Part shown: piece after piece, positions 1 through 8,744 of the stretch
Numbering within the stretch: position 1 is the stretch's first letter
Layout of the letters: each line of letters begins with the position of its first letter
Source: an uncultured Dermabacter sp.
Lineage (GTDB): Bacteria; Actinomycetota; Actinomycetes; Actinomycetales; Dermabacteraceae
Length of the DNA stretch: 64,000 nucleotides
Assembly (NCBI GenBank): GCA_947252755.1
Contig: CAMXWV010000001.1
Location: 186,001-250,000, forward strand
Direction of reading: 5' to 3'
Notes under the pieces: model-generated
Told to the model about the DNA's origin: nothing
Databases searched by the model: none
Seen by the model: only the letters and a program-made list of their open reading frames with translations
Position numbers and translations under genes: made by a program

Positions 1-1
1 A

Positions 2-1552
2 TGGATGCGCAACTCGGCGATTCCGAAGCGCGCCTTCAGCACCAAGCTGACCAGCCACATGCTGAGGGGGGAGGACTTCCGAGTGCGCGGCTGGGAGTTC
101 GATGTGTCCCTCGCAGAGTTCCTGTGCCGCCCCGACCAGCGGCCCACCGATGTGGCAGGCCTGGCGCTGCGCCATCTGCAGGAGGACCTCAGCGAAGCGC
201 GCGGCAGCAGCGCCCAGCAGCAGCTTGAGCTGGAGGAGGAGAAGGACGGGCGGCAGATCGCGGAGGCGAGCGCAGTGCGCCGCATGGTTCCGATGCTGCG
301 CGATGACCTGGAGCGTCACAGTGCTGCTGACCTTTTCCGCCGCATGGAGCTGCCCCTTGCCGGAGTGCTGGAGCGGATGGAAGCGACCGGCATCGCCGTG
401 GACCGCGCACGGCTGGACGAGCTTGACGCACAGCACGTGCAGCAGCAGGCTCAGGTTGCTGAGGAGGCATTCAGCCACATCGGCGGAGAGCAGATCAATC
501 TGGCCTCCCCCAAACAGCTGCAGACAGTCCTGTTCGACCGCCTGGGCATGCCGCCCACTCGCAAGACCAAGACCGGCTACTCCACCGATGCGGAGTCCCT
601 GACGATGCTGTTCGCACAGACCGAGCATCCGTTCCTTGAGGCGCTGCTCAAACACCGTGATGTGACGAAGCTGCGCCAGATCATCGACACGCTCCGCAAA
701 GCCGTCACCGATGAAGGCCGCATTCACACCACCTTCAGCCAGAACGTGGCTGCAACCGGCAGGCTCGCCTCCGCGAACCCGAACCTGCAGAACATCCCGG
801 CGCGGACGGAGGCTGGACGGCAGATCCGGTCGGCCTTCACCTGCTCCGATGGGTTCGAGACGCTGTTGACTGCGGACTATTCTCAGATCGAGATGCGGAT
901 CATGGCGCATCTGTCGGAGGATGCGGGACTGATCCATGCGTTCAACTCCGGAGAGGACCTCCACAGCTACGTGGCCTCCCAAGTGTTCGGTGTGGACGCG
1001 GATGACGTCAGCACTGAGATGCGCTCCAAGACGAAAGCGGTCAGCTACGGCCTTGCATATGGTCTCTCAGCATTCGGCCTCTCCCGTCAGCTGGGCATTC
1101 CCCAGGCAGAGGCGACCACTCTGCGCAATCAGTATTTCGAGCGCTTCGGCGGCGTGCGGGACTTCCTGCACCGATGCGTGGAGGAGGCGCGTGAGAGCGG
1201 TTACACGGAGACGATTCTGGGCAGGCGCCGCTATCTGCCGGACCTGCAGAGCGATAATCGCCAGCGACGGGAGAACGCGGAGCGCGTAGCGCTGAACTCG
1301 CCGATCCAGGGCAGTGCAGCGGACATCATCAAACTGGCGATGCTGCGCGTGGATGAGGCGCTGCGCCGAGCGGACCTGACCAGTCGCCTGCTGCTTCAGG
1401 TGCATGACGAGCTGGTGCTCGACGTTGCACCGGGGGAGCTGGAGCAGGTGACAGAGATTGTGCGAGAGGGAATGGAGGGAGCCTATGAGCTGTCCGTTCC
1501 GATCAGCGTCTCTCCGGGGGTGGGCCGCACCTGGCTTGAGGCAGCTCACTGA
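2..1552 (+). CDS. polA: DNA polymerase I, 3' part (5' end outside window)
   Basis: The reading frame is open at the left edge, so only the C-terminal ~517 residues are present: the end of the exonuclease-like domain and the full Klenow-type polymerase domain. Motif A (DYSQIEMR, near nt 875), the O-helix with R..K...Y.YG (nt 1022-1060) and motif C (QVHDEL, nt 1397) are all intact, so the polymerase should be active in replication gap filling and excision repair. At the O-helix position where E. coli Pol I has Phe762, this protein has Tyr (codon 1046-1048), as in T7 polymerase and mycobacterial Pol I. It is followed by rpsA on the same strand, a common actinobacterial neighbourhood. The 5' nuclease domain cannot be judged because it lies outside the window. 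Confidence 0.97.
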   Translation, partial: WMRNSAIPKRAFSTKLTSHMLRGEDFRVRGWEFDVSLAEFLCRPDQRPTDVAGLALRHLQEDLSEARGSSAQQQLELEEEKDGRQIAEASAVRRMVPMLRDDLERHSAADLFRRMELPLAGVLERMEATGIAVDRARLDELDAQHVQQQAQVAEEAFSHIGGEQINLASPKQLQTVLFDRLGMPPTRKTKTGYSTDAESLTMLFAQTEHPFLEALLKHRDVTKLRQIIDTLRKAVTDEGRIHTTFSQNVAATGRLASANPNLQNIPARTEAGRQIRSAFTCSDGFETLLTADYSQIEMRIMAHLSEDAGLIHAFNSGEDLHSYVASQVFGVDADDVSTEMRSKTKAVSYGLAYGLSAFGLSRQLGIPQAEATTLRNQYFERFGGVRDFLHRCVEEARESGYTETILGRRRYLPDLQSDNRQRRENAERVALNSPIQGSAADIIKLAMLRVDEALRRADLTSRLLLQVHDELVLDVAPGELEQVTEIVREGMEGAYELSVPISVSPGVGRTWLEAAH

Positions 1553-1620
1553 GCACCTCACGCTGCATCGTGAGTTTCATCACGCTGGGGGCGCTGGGGC
1601 CGACCTGTTCTGTCAATCCT

Positions 1621-1650
1621 TTGACCGGGGTTGCTGGGCGCCGGTAACCT
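1621..1650 (+). promoter_or_regulatory. candidate rpsA promoter
   Basis: TTGACC (1621-1626) and TAACCT (1645-1650) are separated by 18 bases in the 210-bp gap between polA and rpsA, fitting a sigma-A-type TTGACN / TANNNT promoter. Initiation near 1657 would give a leader of about 105 bases. That leader contains the palindrome CTCGCGCGAG at 1671-1680. Spacing and position are good, but the -10 match is only moderate. Confidence 0.4.
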
Positions 1651-1762
1651 GAAGGGCGTGTATCGCCACTCTCGCGCGAGTGCGCCTGCAGGGCAACTCG
1701 GCGGCGACGCGCACCATCCTTATTCGAATCTATTTCAGTGTCCGTACGGAGTCTCTGTCTAT

Positions 1763-3217
1763 ATGACCACCAACACCGCCCCTCAGATCGCTATCAATGA
1801 CATTGGCAGCGAAGAGGAACTGCTCGCAGCAATCGATGAAACCATCAAGTACTTCAACGATGGTGACATCGTCGAGGGCACCGTCGTCAAGGTCGACCGC
1901 GACGAGGTCCTGCTTGACATCGGATACAAGACCGAGGGTGTCATCCCCTCGCGTGAACTGTCCATCAAGCATGACGTCGACCCCGATGAGGTCGTTGAGG
2001 TCGGTGACGAGGTCGAGGCTCTGGTCCTTCAGAAGGAGGACAAGGAAGGCCGCCTGATCCTCTCCAAGAAGCGCGCCCAGTACGAGCGCGCTTGGGGCTC
2101 CATCGAGGAGATCAAGGAGAACGAGGGAGTCGTCACGGGCACCGTCATCGAAGTCGTCAAGGGCGGTCTCATCGTGGACATCGGCCTGCGCGGCTTCCTC
2201 CCCGCTTCGCTGGTGGAGATGCGCCGTGTGCGGGACCTGCAGCCGTACATCGGCCAGGAGCTCGAGGCGAAGATCATCGAGCTGGACAAGAACCGCAACA
2301 ACGTGGTCCTGTCCCGCCGTGCCTACCTGGAGGAGACCCAGGCGTCGGTCCGCTCGGACTTCCTGCAGACCCTGCAGAAGGGCCAGGTCCGCGAGGGTCA
2401 TGTGTCCTCCATCGTCAACTTCGGCGCCTTTGTGGATCTCGGCGGTGTGGACGGCCTCGTCCACGTGTCCGAGCTGTCCTGGAAGCACATCGACCACCCG
2501 AGCGAGGTTGTTGAGGTTGGCCAGCCGGTGACTGTTGAGGTTCTCTCCGTGGAGATGGACCGTGAGCGGGTCTCCCTGTCGCTGAAGGCAACCCAGGAGG
2601 ATCCGTGGCAGGCTTTCGCACGCACCCACGCCATCGGCCAGGTTGTTCCGGGCAAGGTCACCAAGCTTGTTCCGTTCGGCGCATTCGTCCGGGTGGAAGA
2701 CGGCATCGAAGGCCTGGTGCACATCTCCGAGCTGGCTCAGCGCCACGTGGACCTGCCCGAGCAGGTTGTCTCCGTGGACCAGAGCGTGTTCGTGAAGGTC
2801 ATCGACATCGACCTTGAGCGCCGCCGCATCTCGCTGTCCCTCAAGCAGGCCAATGAGGGCGTGGACCCGGAGGGCGACGACTCGACCTTCGATCCGGCTC
2901 TGTACGGTATGGCTGCTGAGTACGACGAGAACGGCGAATACAAGTACCCCGAGGGCTTCGATCCCGAGACCAACGAGTGGCTCGAGGGGTACGAGGCGCA
3001 GCGTGAGGCCTGGGAGGCTGACTACGCTCGCGCATACGAGCGCTGGACCCAGCACAAGGCTCAGGTTGCCGAGGCCATCAAGGCTGACGCGGATGCCGCT
3101 GCCTCCGCAGCGGTCGGCGAAGCCCCTGCCTCCTACCAGTCGAGCTCCTCGGATGAGGGCACCCTCGCGTCCGATGAGGCCCTTGCCGCGCTGCGTGAGA
3201 AGCTCACCGGAAACTGA
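1763..3217 (+). CDS. rpsA: 30S ribosomal protein S1
   Basis: Encodes 484 residues with four S1 (OB-fold) RNA-binding repeats at about residues 34-104, 121-187, 206-276 and 291-362. This is the four-domain architecture of actinobacterial S1 rather than the six of E. coli. Repeats 3 and 4 carry the best S1 signatures (NFGAFVDL, PFGAFVRV, DGLVHVSEL). The tail after residue 365 is acidic and alanine-rich, probably disordered. S1 helps load mRNA onto the 30S subunit. ATG 1763 was chosen because homologues begin just before the first repeat; the frame is open further upstream to 1631, but that stretch looks like leader. A weak GGAG lies about 12 bases upstream. Confidence 0.97.
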   Translation: MTTNTAPQIAINDIGSEEELLAAIDETIKYFNDGDIVEGTVVKVDRDEVLLDIGYKTEGVIPSRELSIKHDVDPDEVVEVGDEVEALVLQKEDKEGRLILSKKRAQYERAWGSIEEIKENEGVVTGTVIEVVKGGLIVDIGLRGFLPASLVEMRRVRDLQPYIGQELEAKIIELDKNRNNVVLSRRAYLEETQASVRSDFLQTLQKGQVREGHVSSIVNFGAFVDLGGVDGLVHVSELSWKHIDHPSEVVEVGQPVTVEVLSVEMDRERVSLSLKATQEDPWQAFARTHAIGQVVPGKVTKLVPFGAFVRVEDGIEGLVHISELAQRHVDLPEQVVSVDQSVFVKVIDIDLERRRISLSLKQANEGVDPEGDDSTFDPALYGMAAEYDENGEYKYPEGFDPETNEWLEGYEAQREAWEADYARAYERWTQHKAQVAEAIKADADAAASAAVGEAPASYQSSSSDEGTLASDEALAALREKLTGN

Positions 3218-3253
3218 TGCGGTCGGCTGAGATGATCAGCCCCAGCTGACGCT

Positions 3254-3292
3254 GAACGGCGCCGTTCCCACCAGGTGGGGGCGGCGCCGTTC
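3254..3292 (+). terminator. hairpin downstream of rpsA
   Basis: An 11-bp perfect inverted repeat, GAACGGCGCCG (3254-3264) and CGGCGCCGTTC (3282-3292), with a further CCACC/GGTGG pairing in the loop. It starts 37 bases after the rpsA stop. It lacks a long T run, so it may be a weak or Rho-assisted terminator separating rpsA from the aro operon. Confidence 0.6.
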
Positions 3293-3308
3293 ACTGTCTG
3301 ACATTGCG

Positions 3309-3314
3309 TACGAT
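3309..3314 (+). promoter_or_regulatory. candidate -10 of the aro operon
   Basis: TACGAT follows the rpsA hairpin, 62 bases before the aroC start. The same hexamer appears before parA (32202-32207) and uvrA (12132-12137), suggesting a locally favoured -10 form. No convincing -35 is seen. Confidence 0.35.
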
Positions 3315-3376
3315 AGGTGCGCGCACACCGCACCCCCTGGCCTGCCCGGCCACCTCCACAGACGGAAGGACTCCGC

Positions 3377-4618
3377 GTGCTCACTTGGCTGACTGCCGGC
3401 GAATCCCATGGCCCCGCGTTGATCGCCACGATCGACGGCTTTCCTGCCGGTGTTGAGATCACCACCGACGAGATTCGCGATGTGCTCGCACGGCGCAGGC
3501 TCGGCTACGGACGCGGGGCCCGGCAGAAATTCGAGCAGGATGAGATCCGCGTGCTCGGCGGGCTGCGCCACGGCGTCACCCTGGGCTCGCCGATCTCCGT
3601 GGAGATCGCCAACAGCGAATGGCCGAAGTGGGAGAAGGTTATGAGCCCGGACCCGGTCGCGCGCGAGGATCTGCTGATTGATGCTGGCACCGGTGATGAG
3701 CGCGAGATCGCTCGCAACAAGTCCCTCACTCGGCCGCGGCCGGGGCATGCCGATCTGGCTGGTATGGCGAAGTACGGATTCGATGACGCCCGTCAGGTGC
3801 TGGAGCGGGCATCAGCACGGGAGACCGCGGCCCGCGTCGTCATCGGTCGCTTCTGCTCCGCGCTGCTGGAGCAGGTGGCCGGCATCAGGCTCGTCTCCCA
3901 TGTGCGGGCCATCGGCCCGGTGCAGCTGGCGGACGATGCGCCGCTGCCCACCCCGCAGGATGAGCAGGCACTGAACGAGAGTCCGGTCCGCTGTCTGGAT
4001 GAGGCCGTGACCCAGGCCATGGTCGCCGAAGTGGATGCGGCGAAGCGGGACGGAGATACGCTCGGCGGCATCGTCGAGGTCCTCGCGTACGGAGTGCCGG
4101 TCGGGCTCGGATCCCACACGCAATGGAGCCGAAAGCTCGACGGACGCCTTGCTCAGGCGATCATGTCCATTCCGGCGTTCAAGGGCGTTGAGATCGGAGA
4201 GGGCTGGGCGAATGCGCGTCGGCGCGGCTCCGCCGCCCACGATGAGATCCTGACTGGCGGGAACGGGCCTGCTGGCACTGCCCGCGCTTCCAACCGCGCG
4301 GGCGGTCTCGAGGGTGGCATCACCAATGGGGAGGTTCTCTCGGTGCGCGGCGCGCTGAAGCCGATCTCCACTGTTCCGCGGGCGCTGCGCACGGTCGATG
4401 TGGCCACCGGGCAGGAAGCCACGGCGAATCATCAGCGATCGGATGTGGCCGCGGTGGCCCCTGCCGCAGTGATCGCCGAGGCGATGGTTGCGATCACGGT
4501 GGCGGATGCGCTTCTGGACAAGCTCGGAGGGGACAGCGTCGCCGAACTGCGCGCTCACCTCGAGGCCACTCAGCGGCTGCAGCAGCAGACCCTTACTGCC
4601 CGTGCTGATGACTCCTGA
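3377..4618 (+). CDS. aroC: chorismate synthase
   Basis: A 413-residue FMN-dependent enzyme that converts 5-enolpyruvylshikimate-3-phosphate to chorismate, the last shikimate step. Diagnostic stretches are TAGESHGPAL near the N terminus, RPGHADLAGMAKYG around residue 120, RRGSAAHDE around residue 285 and GGLEGGITNGE near 315. GTG 3377 is preferred over earlier in-frame codons because GGAAGGA (3364-3370) sits six bases upstream and the protein then starts LTWLTAGESHG, as homologues do. It is the first gene of an aroC-aroK-aroB-aroD operon; its end overlaps aroK by 11 bases. Confidence 0.97.
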   Translation: MLTWLTAGESHGPALIATIDGFPAGVEITTDEIRDVLARRRLGYGRGARQKFEQDEIRVLGGLRHGVTLGSPISVEIANSEWPKWEKVMSPDPVAREDLLIDAGTGDEREIARNKSLTRPRPGHADLAGMAKYGFDDARQVLERASARETAARVVIGRFCSALLEQVAGIRLVSHVRAIGPVQLADDAPLPTPQDEQALNESPVRCLDEAVTQAMVAEVDAAKRDGDTLGGIVEVLAYGVPVGLGSHTQWSRKLDGRLAQAIMSIPAFKGVEIGEGWANARRRGSAAHDEILTGGNGPAGTARASNRAGGLEGGITNGEVLSVRGALKPISTVPRALRTVDVATGQEATANHQRSDVAAVAPAAVIAEAMVAITVADALLDKLGGDSVAELRAHLEATQRLQQQTLTARADDS

Positions 4619-5177
4619 CCGGGGACCGCTGGCCATTCTCATCGGGCCGATGGGGGTGGGCAAAACCACCGCTGGCGCCCAGCTTGCCGCTCTGCACAGT
4701 GTGGACTTCATGGACAGCGACCACGCCGTCGAGGAGGCAGCGGGCCGCACGGTCGCGGAGCTCTTCGCTGAACGTGGGGAGGCCGCCTTCCGGGAGCTGG
4801 AGGCGAACACCATTGCGCAGCTGCTGAACTCCTTCACCGGTGTGCTCGCCCTGGGCGGCGGCGCCATCACCACTGCGCGTGTGCGAGAGCTGCTGAAGGG
4901 GCAGCGCGTGATCCGCCTGACCGTGTCCCCGCAGGCGGTGGCCTCCCGCCTCCACGGGGGTCGCGGACGCCCCCTGCTGGAGGATGCGCCCGATCCGATA
5001 GCGGCGTGGCAGTCGATCGCGGATCAGCGGGAACCGCTGTTCGCTGACGTGGCGTTATCGACGATCACCACCGATGATGCGACCCCCGCAGAGGTGGCCC
5101 GCCGGATCAGCGCTGCCATCTCCCACCGTGAGGCGAGTCAATCACCAGAACCACCCCCGTCTGAGGAGACAGCGTGA
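4608..5177 (+). CDS. aroK: shikimate kinase
   Basis: A 189-residue P-loop kinase that phosphorylates shikimate with ATP. Walker A is GPMGVGKTT at about residues 14-22. The shikimate-binding DSD follows, then the RGEAAFRELE segment, the ALGGGA loop and the RGRPLL lid. Length is normal for AroK. ATG 4608 lies inside the aroC 3' end (11-base overlap); GTG 4602 is an alternative. The stop overlaps the aroB start as GTGA, so translation of the three genes is probably coupled. Confidence 0.95.
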   Translation: MTPDRGPLAILIGPMGVGKTTAGAQLAALHSVDFMDSDHAVEEAAGRTVAELFAERGEAAFRELEANTIAQLLNSFTGVLALGGGAITTARVRELLKGQRVIRLTVSPQAVASRLHGGRGRPLLEDAPDPIAAWQSIADQREPLFADVALSTITTDDATPAEVARRISAAISHREASQSPEPPPSEETA

Positions 5178-6328
5178 GCACCGCACCCACCACCACAGTC
5201 ACCGTCGGCGGCGACAGCGCGGCCTATGCGGTGCGCGTCGGCCGCAGTATCCTGCCCGAGGCAGCGAACCTGCTGCCGGAGCGCGCCGAGAAAGCGATGA
5301 TCGTTCACCAGCCATCCACCCGGCTGCTCAGCGAACAGCTGCTTGAGGCGATCACAGCGACCGGTCGGGAAGCCTACCTGGCAGAGGTCCCCGACGGGGA
5401 GGATGCGAAAACCTCGCAGGTTCTCGCCTTCCTGTGGAAGGCGCTTGGACAGGCGGACCTCACTCGAACCGACCTGGTCATCGGTGTGGGAGGGGGAGCG
5501 GTCACCGACCTTGCCGGCTTCGCCGCGGCGAGCTGGCTGCGCGGAATCGACGTCATCCAGGTGCCGACCACCGTGCTCGCCATGGTGGATGCCGCCGTGG
5601 GCGGCAAGACCGGCATCAACACAGCTGAAGGAAAGAACCTGGTGGGCGCGTTCCACCCGCCGATCGCAGTGATGGCGGACCTCGACGTGCTCGCCACGCT
5701 GCCGCCGAATGAGGTGGCCGCCGGGCTCGCCGAAGTGGTCAAGGCAGGATTCATCGCGGACACCGCCATCCTGGACATCATCGAAGCGGACCCCGCCGCA
5801 GCGCTGGACACCACCTCCGATGCGTTCGCGGACATCATCATCCGCAGCATCCGCGTCAAAGCGGACGTGGTCAGCCAAGACCTCAAGGAGACCGGCCTGC
5901 GGGAGATCCTCAACTATGGCCACACCTTCGGCCATGCGATCGAACACAATGAGCGCTACCGTTGGCGCCATGGAGCAGCGGTGAGCGTGGGGCTCGTCTT
6001 TGCCGCTGAACTATCACGACTCGCCGGCCGTCTGGACCAGGCGAGCGTGGACCGTCACCGCTCGATCCTGACCAGTCTGGGCCTGCCCATCACCTACCGC
6101 GACCGCCAGTGGCCGAAACTGCAGGAGGCCATGCGCCGAGATAAGAAGTCCCGCGGCGCGCTGCTGCGCTTTGTGGTGCTGGATGCGATCGGCTCCCCAT
6201 CCCGCCTGGAAGGCCCGGATCCGGCTCTGCTGCTCGCGGCGTACGCTGCGGTCACCGAGGAACCAGCAGAAGCGGCCACGGACGCTGGCCCCCCATCGGC
6301 AGCGGGCCGGGCCCGTCCAGAGGATTGA
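5174..6328 (+). CDS. aroB: 3-dehydroquinate synthase
   Basis: A 384-residue NAD- and metal-dependent enzyme converting DAHP to 3-dehydroquinate. The glycine-rich NAD region (GVGGGAVTDLAGFAA), the PTTVLAMVDAAVGGKTGIN segment and the metal-binding GHTFGHAIE motif are all present. The last ~25 residues are a Pro/Ala/Glu-rich tail beyond the conserved fold. GTG 5174 overlaps the aroK stop by four bases. It feeds AroD, encoded two bases downstream. Confidence 0.97.
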   Translation: MSTAPTTTVTVGGDSAAYAVRVGRSILPEAANLLPERAEKAMIVHQPSTRLLSEQLLEAITATGREAYLAEVPDGEDAKTSQVLAFLWKALGQADLTRTDLVIGVGGGAVTDLAGFAAASWLRGIDVIQVPTTVLAMVDAAVGGKTGINTAEGKNLVGAFHPPIAVMADLDVLATLPPNEVAAGLAEVVKAGFIADTAILDIIEADPAAALDTTSDAFADIIIRSIRVKADVVSQDLKETGLREILNYGHTFGHAIEHNERYRWRHGAAVSVGLVFAAELSRLAGRLDQASVDRHRSILTSLGLPITYRDRQWPKLQEAMRRDKKSRGALLRFVVLDAIGSPSRLEGPDPALLLAAYAAVTEEPAEAATDAGPPSAAGRARPED

Positions 6329-6330
6329 GC

Positions 6331-7101
6331 ATGAGCGCGCTGCCACTGTCTGCCTCCGCCCCGCTGGTCATCGTGCCGGTGATGGCGCCCACTGGTTCTG
6401 AGCTCACGCCCGCGCTTCAGCGTGCGATCACGGCCGGCGCACCAGCCATCGAATGGCGGGCCGACGCGCTCTGCCAGGATCTCGACACCACCGGATGGTT
6501 GGATGCCCTTCAGGCTGCCGGGCAGCAGATCGATGCTCTGTGGTCCGCGGCCGCTCAGCCTCCGCCGCTGATCCTCACCGTCCGCACCGAGGACGAAGGC
6601 GGTCTGCGCTCACTGCCGGCTGAGGAGTATGCCCAGGCGATCCGGATCCTCAGCGGGATCCGCGCCGCTGCCGCTGTTGATATCGAGGCGGTGCGCGCCG
6701 GGTCTGATGCCCCCGCCCTCGTCGCTGATGCCCGGGCAGGCCTCCCCGCCCGGGAGCGCACCGTCATCGCGTCCTTCCATGACTGGGCCCGCACCCCCGA
6801 GCTGCGTGAGTGTATGGAGCTGTTGTCGGGGCTGGCGGAGTCGGGAGCGGATGTTCTGAAGCTTGCCGTGACCCCGCAGCGGGAGGAGGATGTGCTCACA
6901 CTGCTGACCGCAACCCTGCAGCGCTCCCGCTCCAGCGAGCAGTCGCTGATCACGATCAGCATGGGGGAGCGGGGAATGATCAGCCGCATCGGCGGCCATG
7001 TCATGGGCTCCTGTGCCACGTTCGCCTCACTCGAGAAGCCGAGCGCCCCGGGTCAGCTGAGCCTGGAGCAGATGCGCGCTGTGCTTGCGCTGCTGACCTA
7101 G
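6331..7101 (+). CDS. aroD: type I 3-dehydroquinate dehydratase
   Basis: 256 residues. Recognised as the class I, Schiff-base enzyme by EWRAD near the N terminus, ILTVRT, the catalytic His in ASFHDW, the Schiff-base Lys in DVLKLAVTP and the C-terminal ISMGERGMISRIGG ... SAPGQLS segment. It dehydrates 3-dehydroquinate to 3-dehydroshikimate. Most actinobacteria use the unrelated type II enzyme (AroQ), so the class is notable. ATG 6331 is preferred over TTG 6325 because AGAGGA (6319-6324) is correctly spaced. Last gene of the aro operon; aroE, aroA and a DAHP synthase are not in the window. Confidence 0.93.
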   Translation: MSALPLSASAPLVIVPVMAPTGSELTPALQRAITAGAPAIEWRADALCQDLDTTGWLDALQAAGQQIDALWSAAAQPPPLILTVRTEDEGGLRSLPAEEYAQAIRILSGIRAAAAVDIEAVRAGSDAPALVADARAGLPARERTVIASFHDWARTPELRECMELLSGLAESGADVLKLAVTPQREEDVLTLLTATLQRSRSSEQSLITISMGERGMISRIGGHVMGSCATFASLEKPSAPGQLSLEQMRAVLALLT

Positions 7102-7130
7102 CAAGGGCGCTGTCCCGTGGTGCCGGAATC

Positions 7131-7979
7131 TCACCGGTCCAGGTCGTCCTCGTTGAGCGGGAATCCGTCCACCGGGGTGGTGGTATCCAGGTTGAGGAAC
7201 GCGTCGTGCTCGAAATCGGTGGGGTCGATGATCGGGATGCCGCCGGTTGCCGCAGCCACTTTCGCGCGCTCCTGACGGCGGATGCGGCGAACAAACGCCC
7301 GCATCTGCACCGGGGAGAGCGTGACCGCGAGATCGGGTGCGGTGGGCAGGCGCCATGACCGCCAATGCGCCGCAATCGCCAGCGCGGTCCCCGCGAGCGC
7401 CGCGAACACCACTGTCCAAGCGGGCAGCTCAGCAACATACACCAGCCATGTCAGCACGGCGGTGAGAACAGCGGCGGTTGCGTACAGCGGACCGCCGGTG
7501 AACACGATTGGGATGCGGCCCACGATGACATCTCGGATGATGCCGCCGCCGACGGCGGTGGTCAGGCCCAGGAAGATCGCCGGCAGGGGATCCAGGCCGT
7601 AGCCAAGGGACTTCGCGCAGCCGATGGCGGCCCAGAGTCCAAGGGCGAGCGCGTCGAGACCCGTGGTGGTGTAGCGCCAGGCTCGGCTCTCCATCCGCAG
7701 CAGATATGCCACGGCGGCACCGCTGAGCCCGCAGGCCAGAAAGGACGTTGACGCAAAAGCTGCGGGAACACCCGCGTTGATGATGAGATCTCGGATGATG
7801 CCGCCCCCGAGCCCGGAGATGAGCCCGAGCACCGCAAAGCCCACCGGGTCGAACTGCATGCGGCGTGCAAGCGCACCCCCCACGATGCCCATGACGAAGA
7901 CGCCGATCAGGTCGAGCAGGCGCAGCAGATCGTTTGTGAGCAGGAACTGCTCGGGAGTGACGGCCTGAGGTGCGAGCAT
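7131..7979 (-). CDS. TRIC/UPF0126 family membrane protein
   Basis: A 282-residue polytopic membrane protein with the duplicated UPF0126 (trimeric intracellular cation channel-like) repeat: two copies of a GLGGGIIRD / AVGGGIIRD motif, each within a set of three hydrophobic helices. Bacterial homologues form potassium-permeable trimers; YicG and YadS are the E. coli relatives. The last ~70 residues are a soluble, charged tail not needed for the fold. It is encoded opposite to the aro operon and ends 29 bases from aroD. The substrate in this organism cannot be read from the sequence. Confidence 0.85.
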   Translation of the reverse strand: MLAPQAVTPEQFLLTNDLLRLLDLIGVFVMGIVGGALARRMQFDPVGFAVLGLISGLGGGIIRDLIINAGVPAAFASTSFLACGLSGAAVAYLLRMESRAWRYTTTGLDALALGLWAAIGCAKSLGYGLDPLPAIFLGLTTAVGGGIIRDVIVGRIPIVFTGGPLYATAAVLTAVLTWLVYVAELPAWTVVFAALAGTALAIAAHWRSWRLPTAPDLAVTLSPVQMRAFVRRIRRQERAKVAAATGGIPIIDPTDFEHDAFLNLDTTTPVDGFPLNEDDLDR

Positions 7980-8088
7980 GGCTCTAGCCTAGTGATCGGG
8001 AACGGCCCTCCCCAGTCCGCTCGCTGAGGGTCACACTTCCCGCACCGCTGTAGGAGTAATCGGCGCATCGCCGCAGGAAGGAGGTGCC

Positions 8089-8682
8089 ATGAGGCGTATC
8101 GGGCTGACCGGCGGCATCGGCGCCGGCAAAAGCACGGTCGCTGCTCTGCTGCGCGATCGGGGAGTGACGGTGATCGACCTGGACGCCCTTTCCCGCGCTG
8201 TTCTTGACGAGCCGGGGCCAGGACTTCAGGAAGCGATTGATCGATTCGGACCGGCTTATGTGAACGCTCAGGGAACTATGGACCGGGCAGCGCTGGCAGC
8301 GCTGGTGTTCTCCGATCCTGAAGCGCGCGCTGATCTGGAGCGGATTGTGCTGACCCGGGTGGACGAACAGGTGAAAGCGACGGAGCGGGCCGCGTCAGCA
8401 ACGGGGGAGAGGCTCATCGTCCATGACTCGCCGCTGCTGCTGGACCATCACCGTGAGAGCGACTATGACGCGGTCATCAGCGTGCTCGCTCCGCGTGAAG
8501 AGCGGATCCGCCGGGTGATGAGCACCCGCGGCAAGAACCGCGACTATGTGGAAGCCGTGATGGCGGCGCAGATCTCGGATGAGGAGCGCCGCGAACGCTC
8601 CACGATCATCATTGAGAATGACGCCACACCGGAGGAGCTGGCCGCCCGCGTCGATCAGGCAGCTGCTGAGCTGGGACTGTAG
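8089..8682 (+). CDS. coaE: dephospho-CoA kinase
   Basis: A 197-residue P-loop kinase catalysing the last step of coenzyme A synthesis. Walker A is GGIGAGKST at about residues 8-16, followed by the DLDALSR substrate segment. It is the short form without the C-terminal UPF0157 (GrpB-like) domain seen in mycobacterial CoaE. A strong ribosome-binding site (AGGAGGT) precedes ATG 8089. The rpsA-coaE-uvrB order is common in actinobacteria; here the aro operon and the TRIC gene lie between rpsA and coaE. Confidence 0.95.
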   Translation: MRRIGLTGGIGAGKSTVAALLRDRGVTVIDLDALSRAVLDEPGPGLQEAIDRFGPAYVNAQGTMDRAALAALVFSDPEARADLERIVLTRVDEQVKATERAASATGERLIVHDSPLLLDHHRESDYDAVISVLAPREERIRRVMSTRGKNRDYVEAVMAAQISDEERRERSTIIIENDATPEELAARVDQAAAELGL

Positions 8683-8729
8683 GGAGAGCACCGCTGGGGA
8701 GCGGGCGCGGTTTTCACAGGGCAGCTCAG

Positions 8730-8744
8730 TAGGCTCTCCCCATG
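8730..8744 (+). promoter_or_regulatory. candidate leaderless promoter of uvrB
   Basis: TAGGCT (8730-8735) ends six bases before ATG 8742, and no Shine-Dalgarno sequence precedes the ATG. Transcription would start at or next to the A of the start codon. Confidence 0.4.

Noticed and set aside
1730..3055. 441-residue open frame opposite rpsA
   Set aside because: Val/Leu/His-rich antisense translation of the repeated S1 domains; not a gene.
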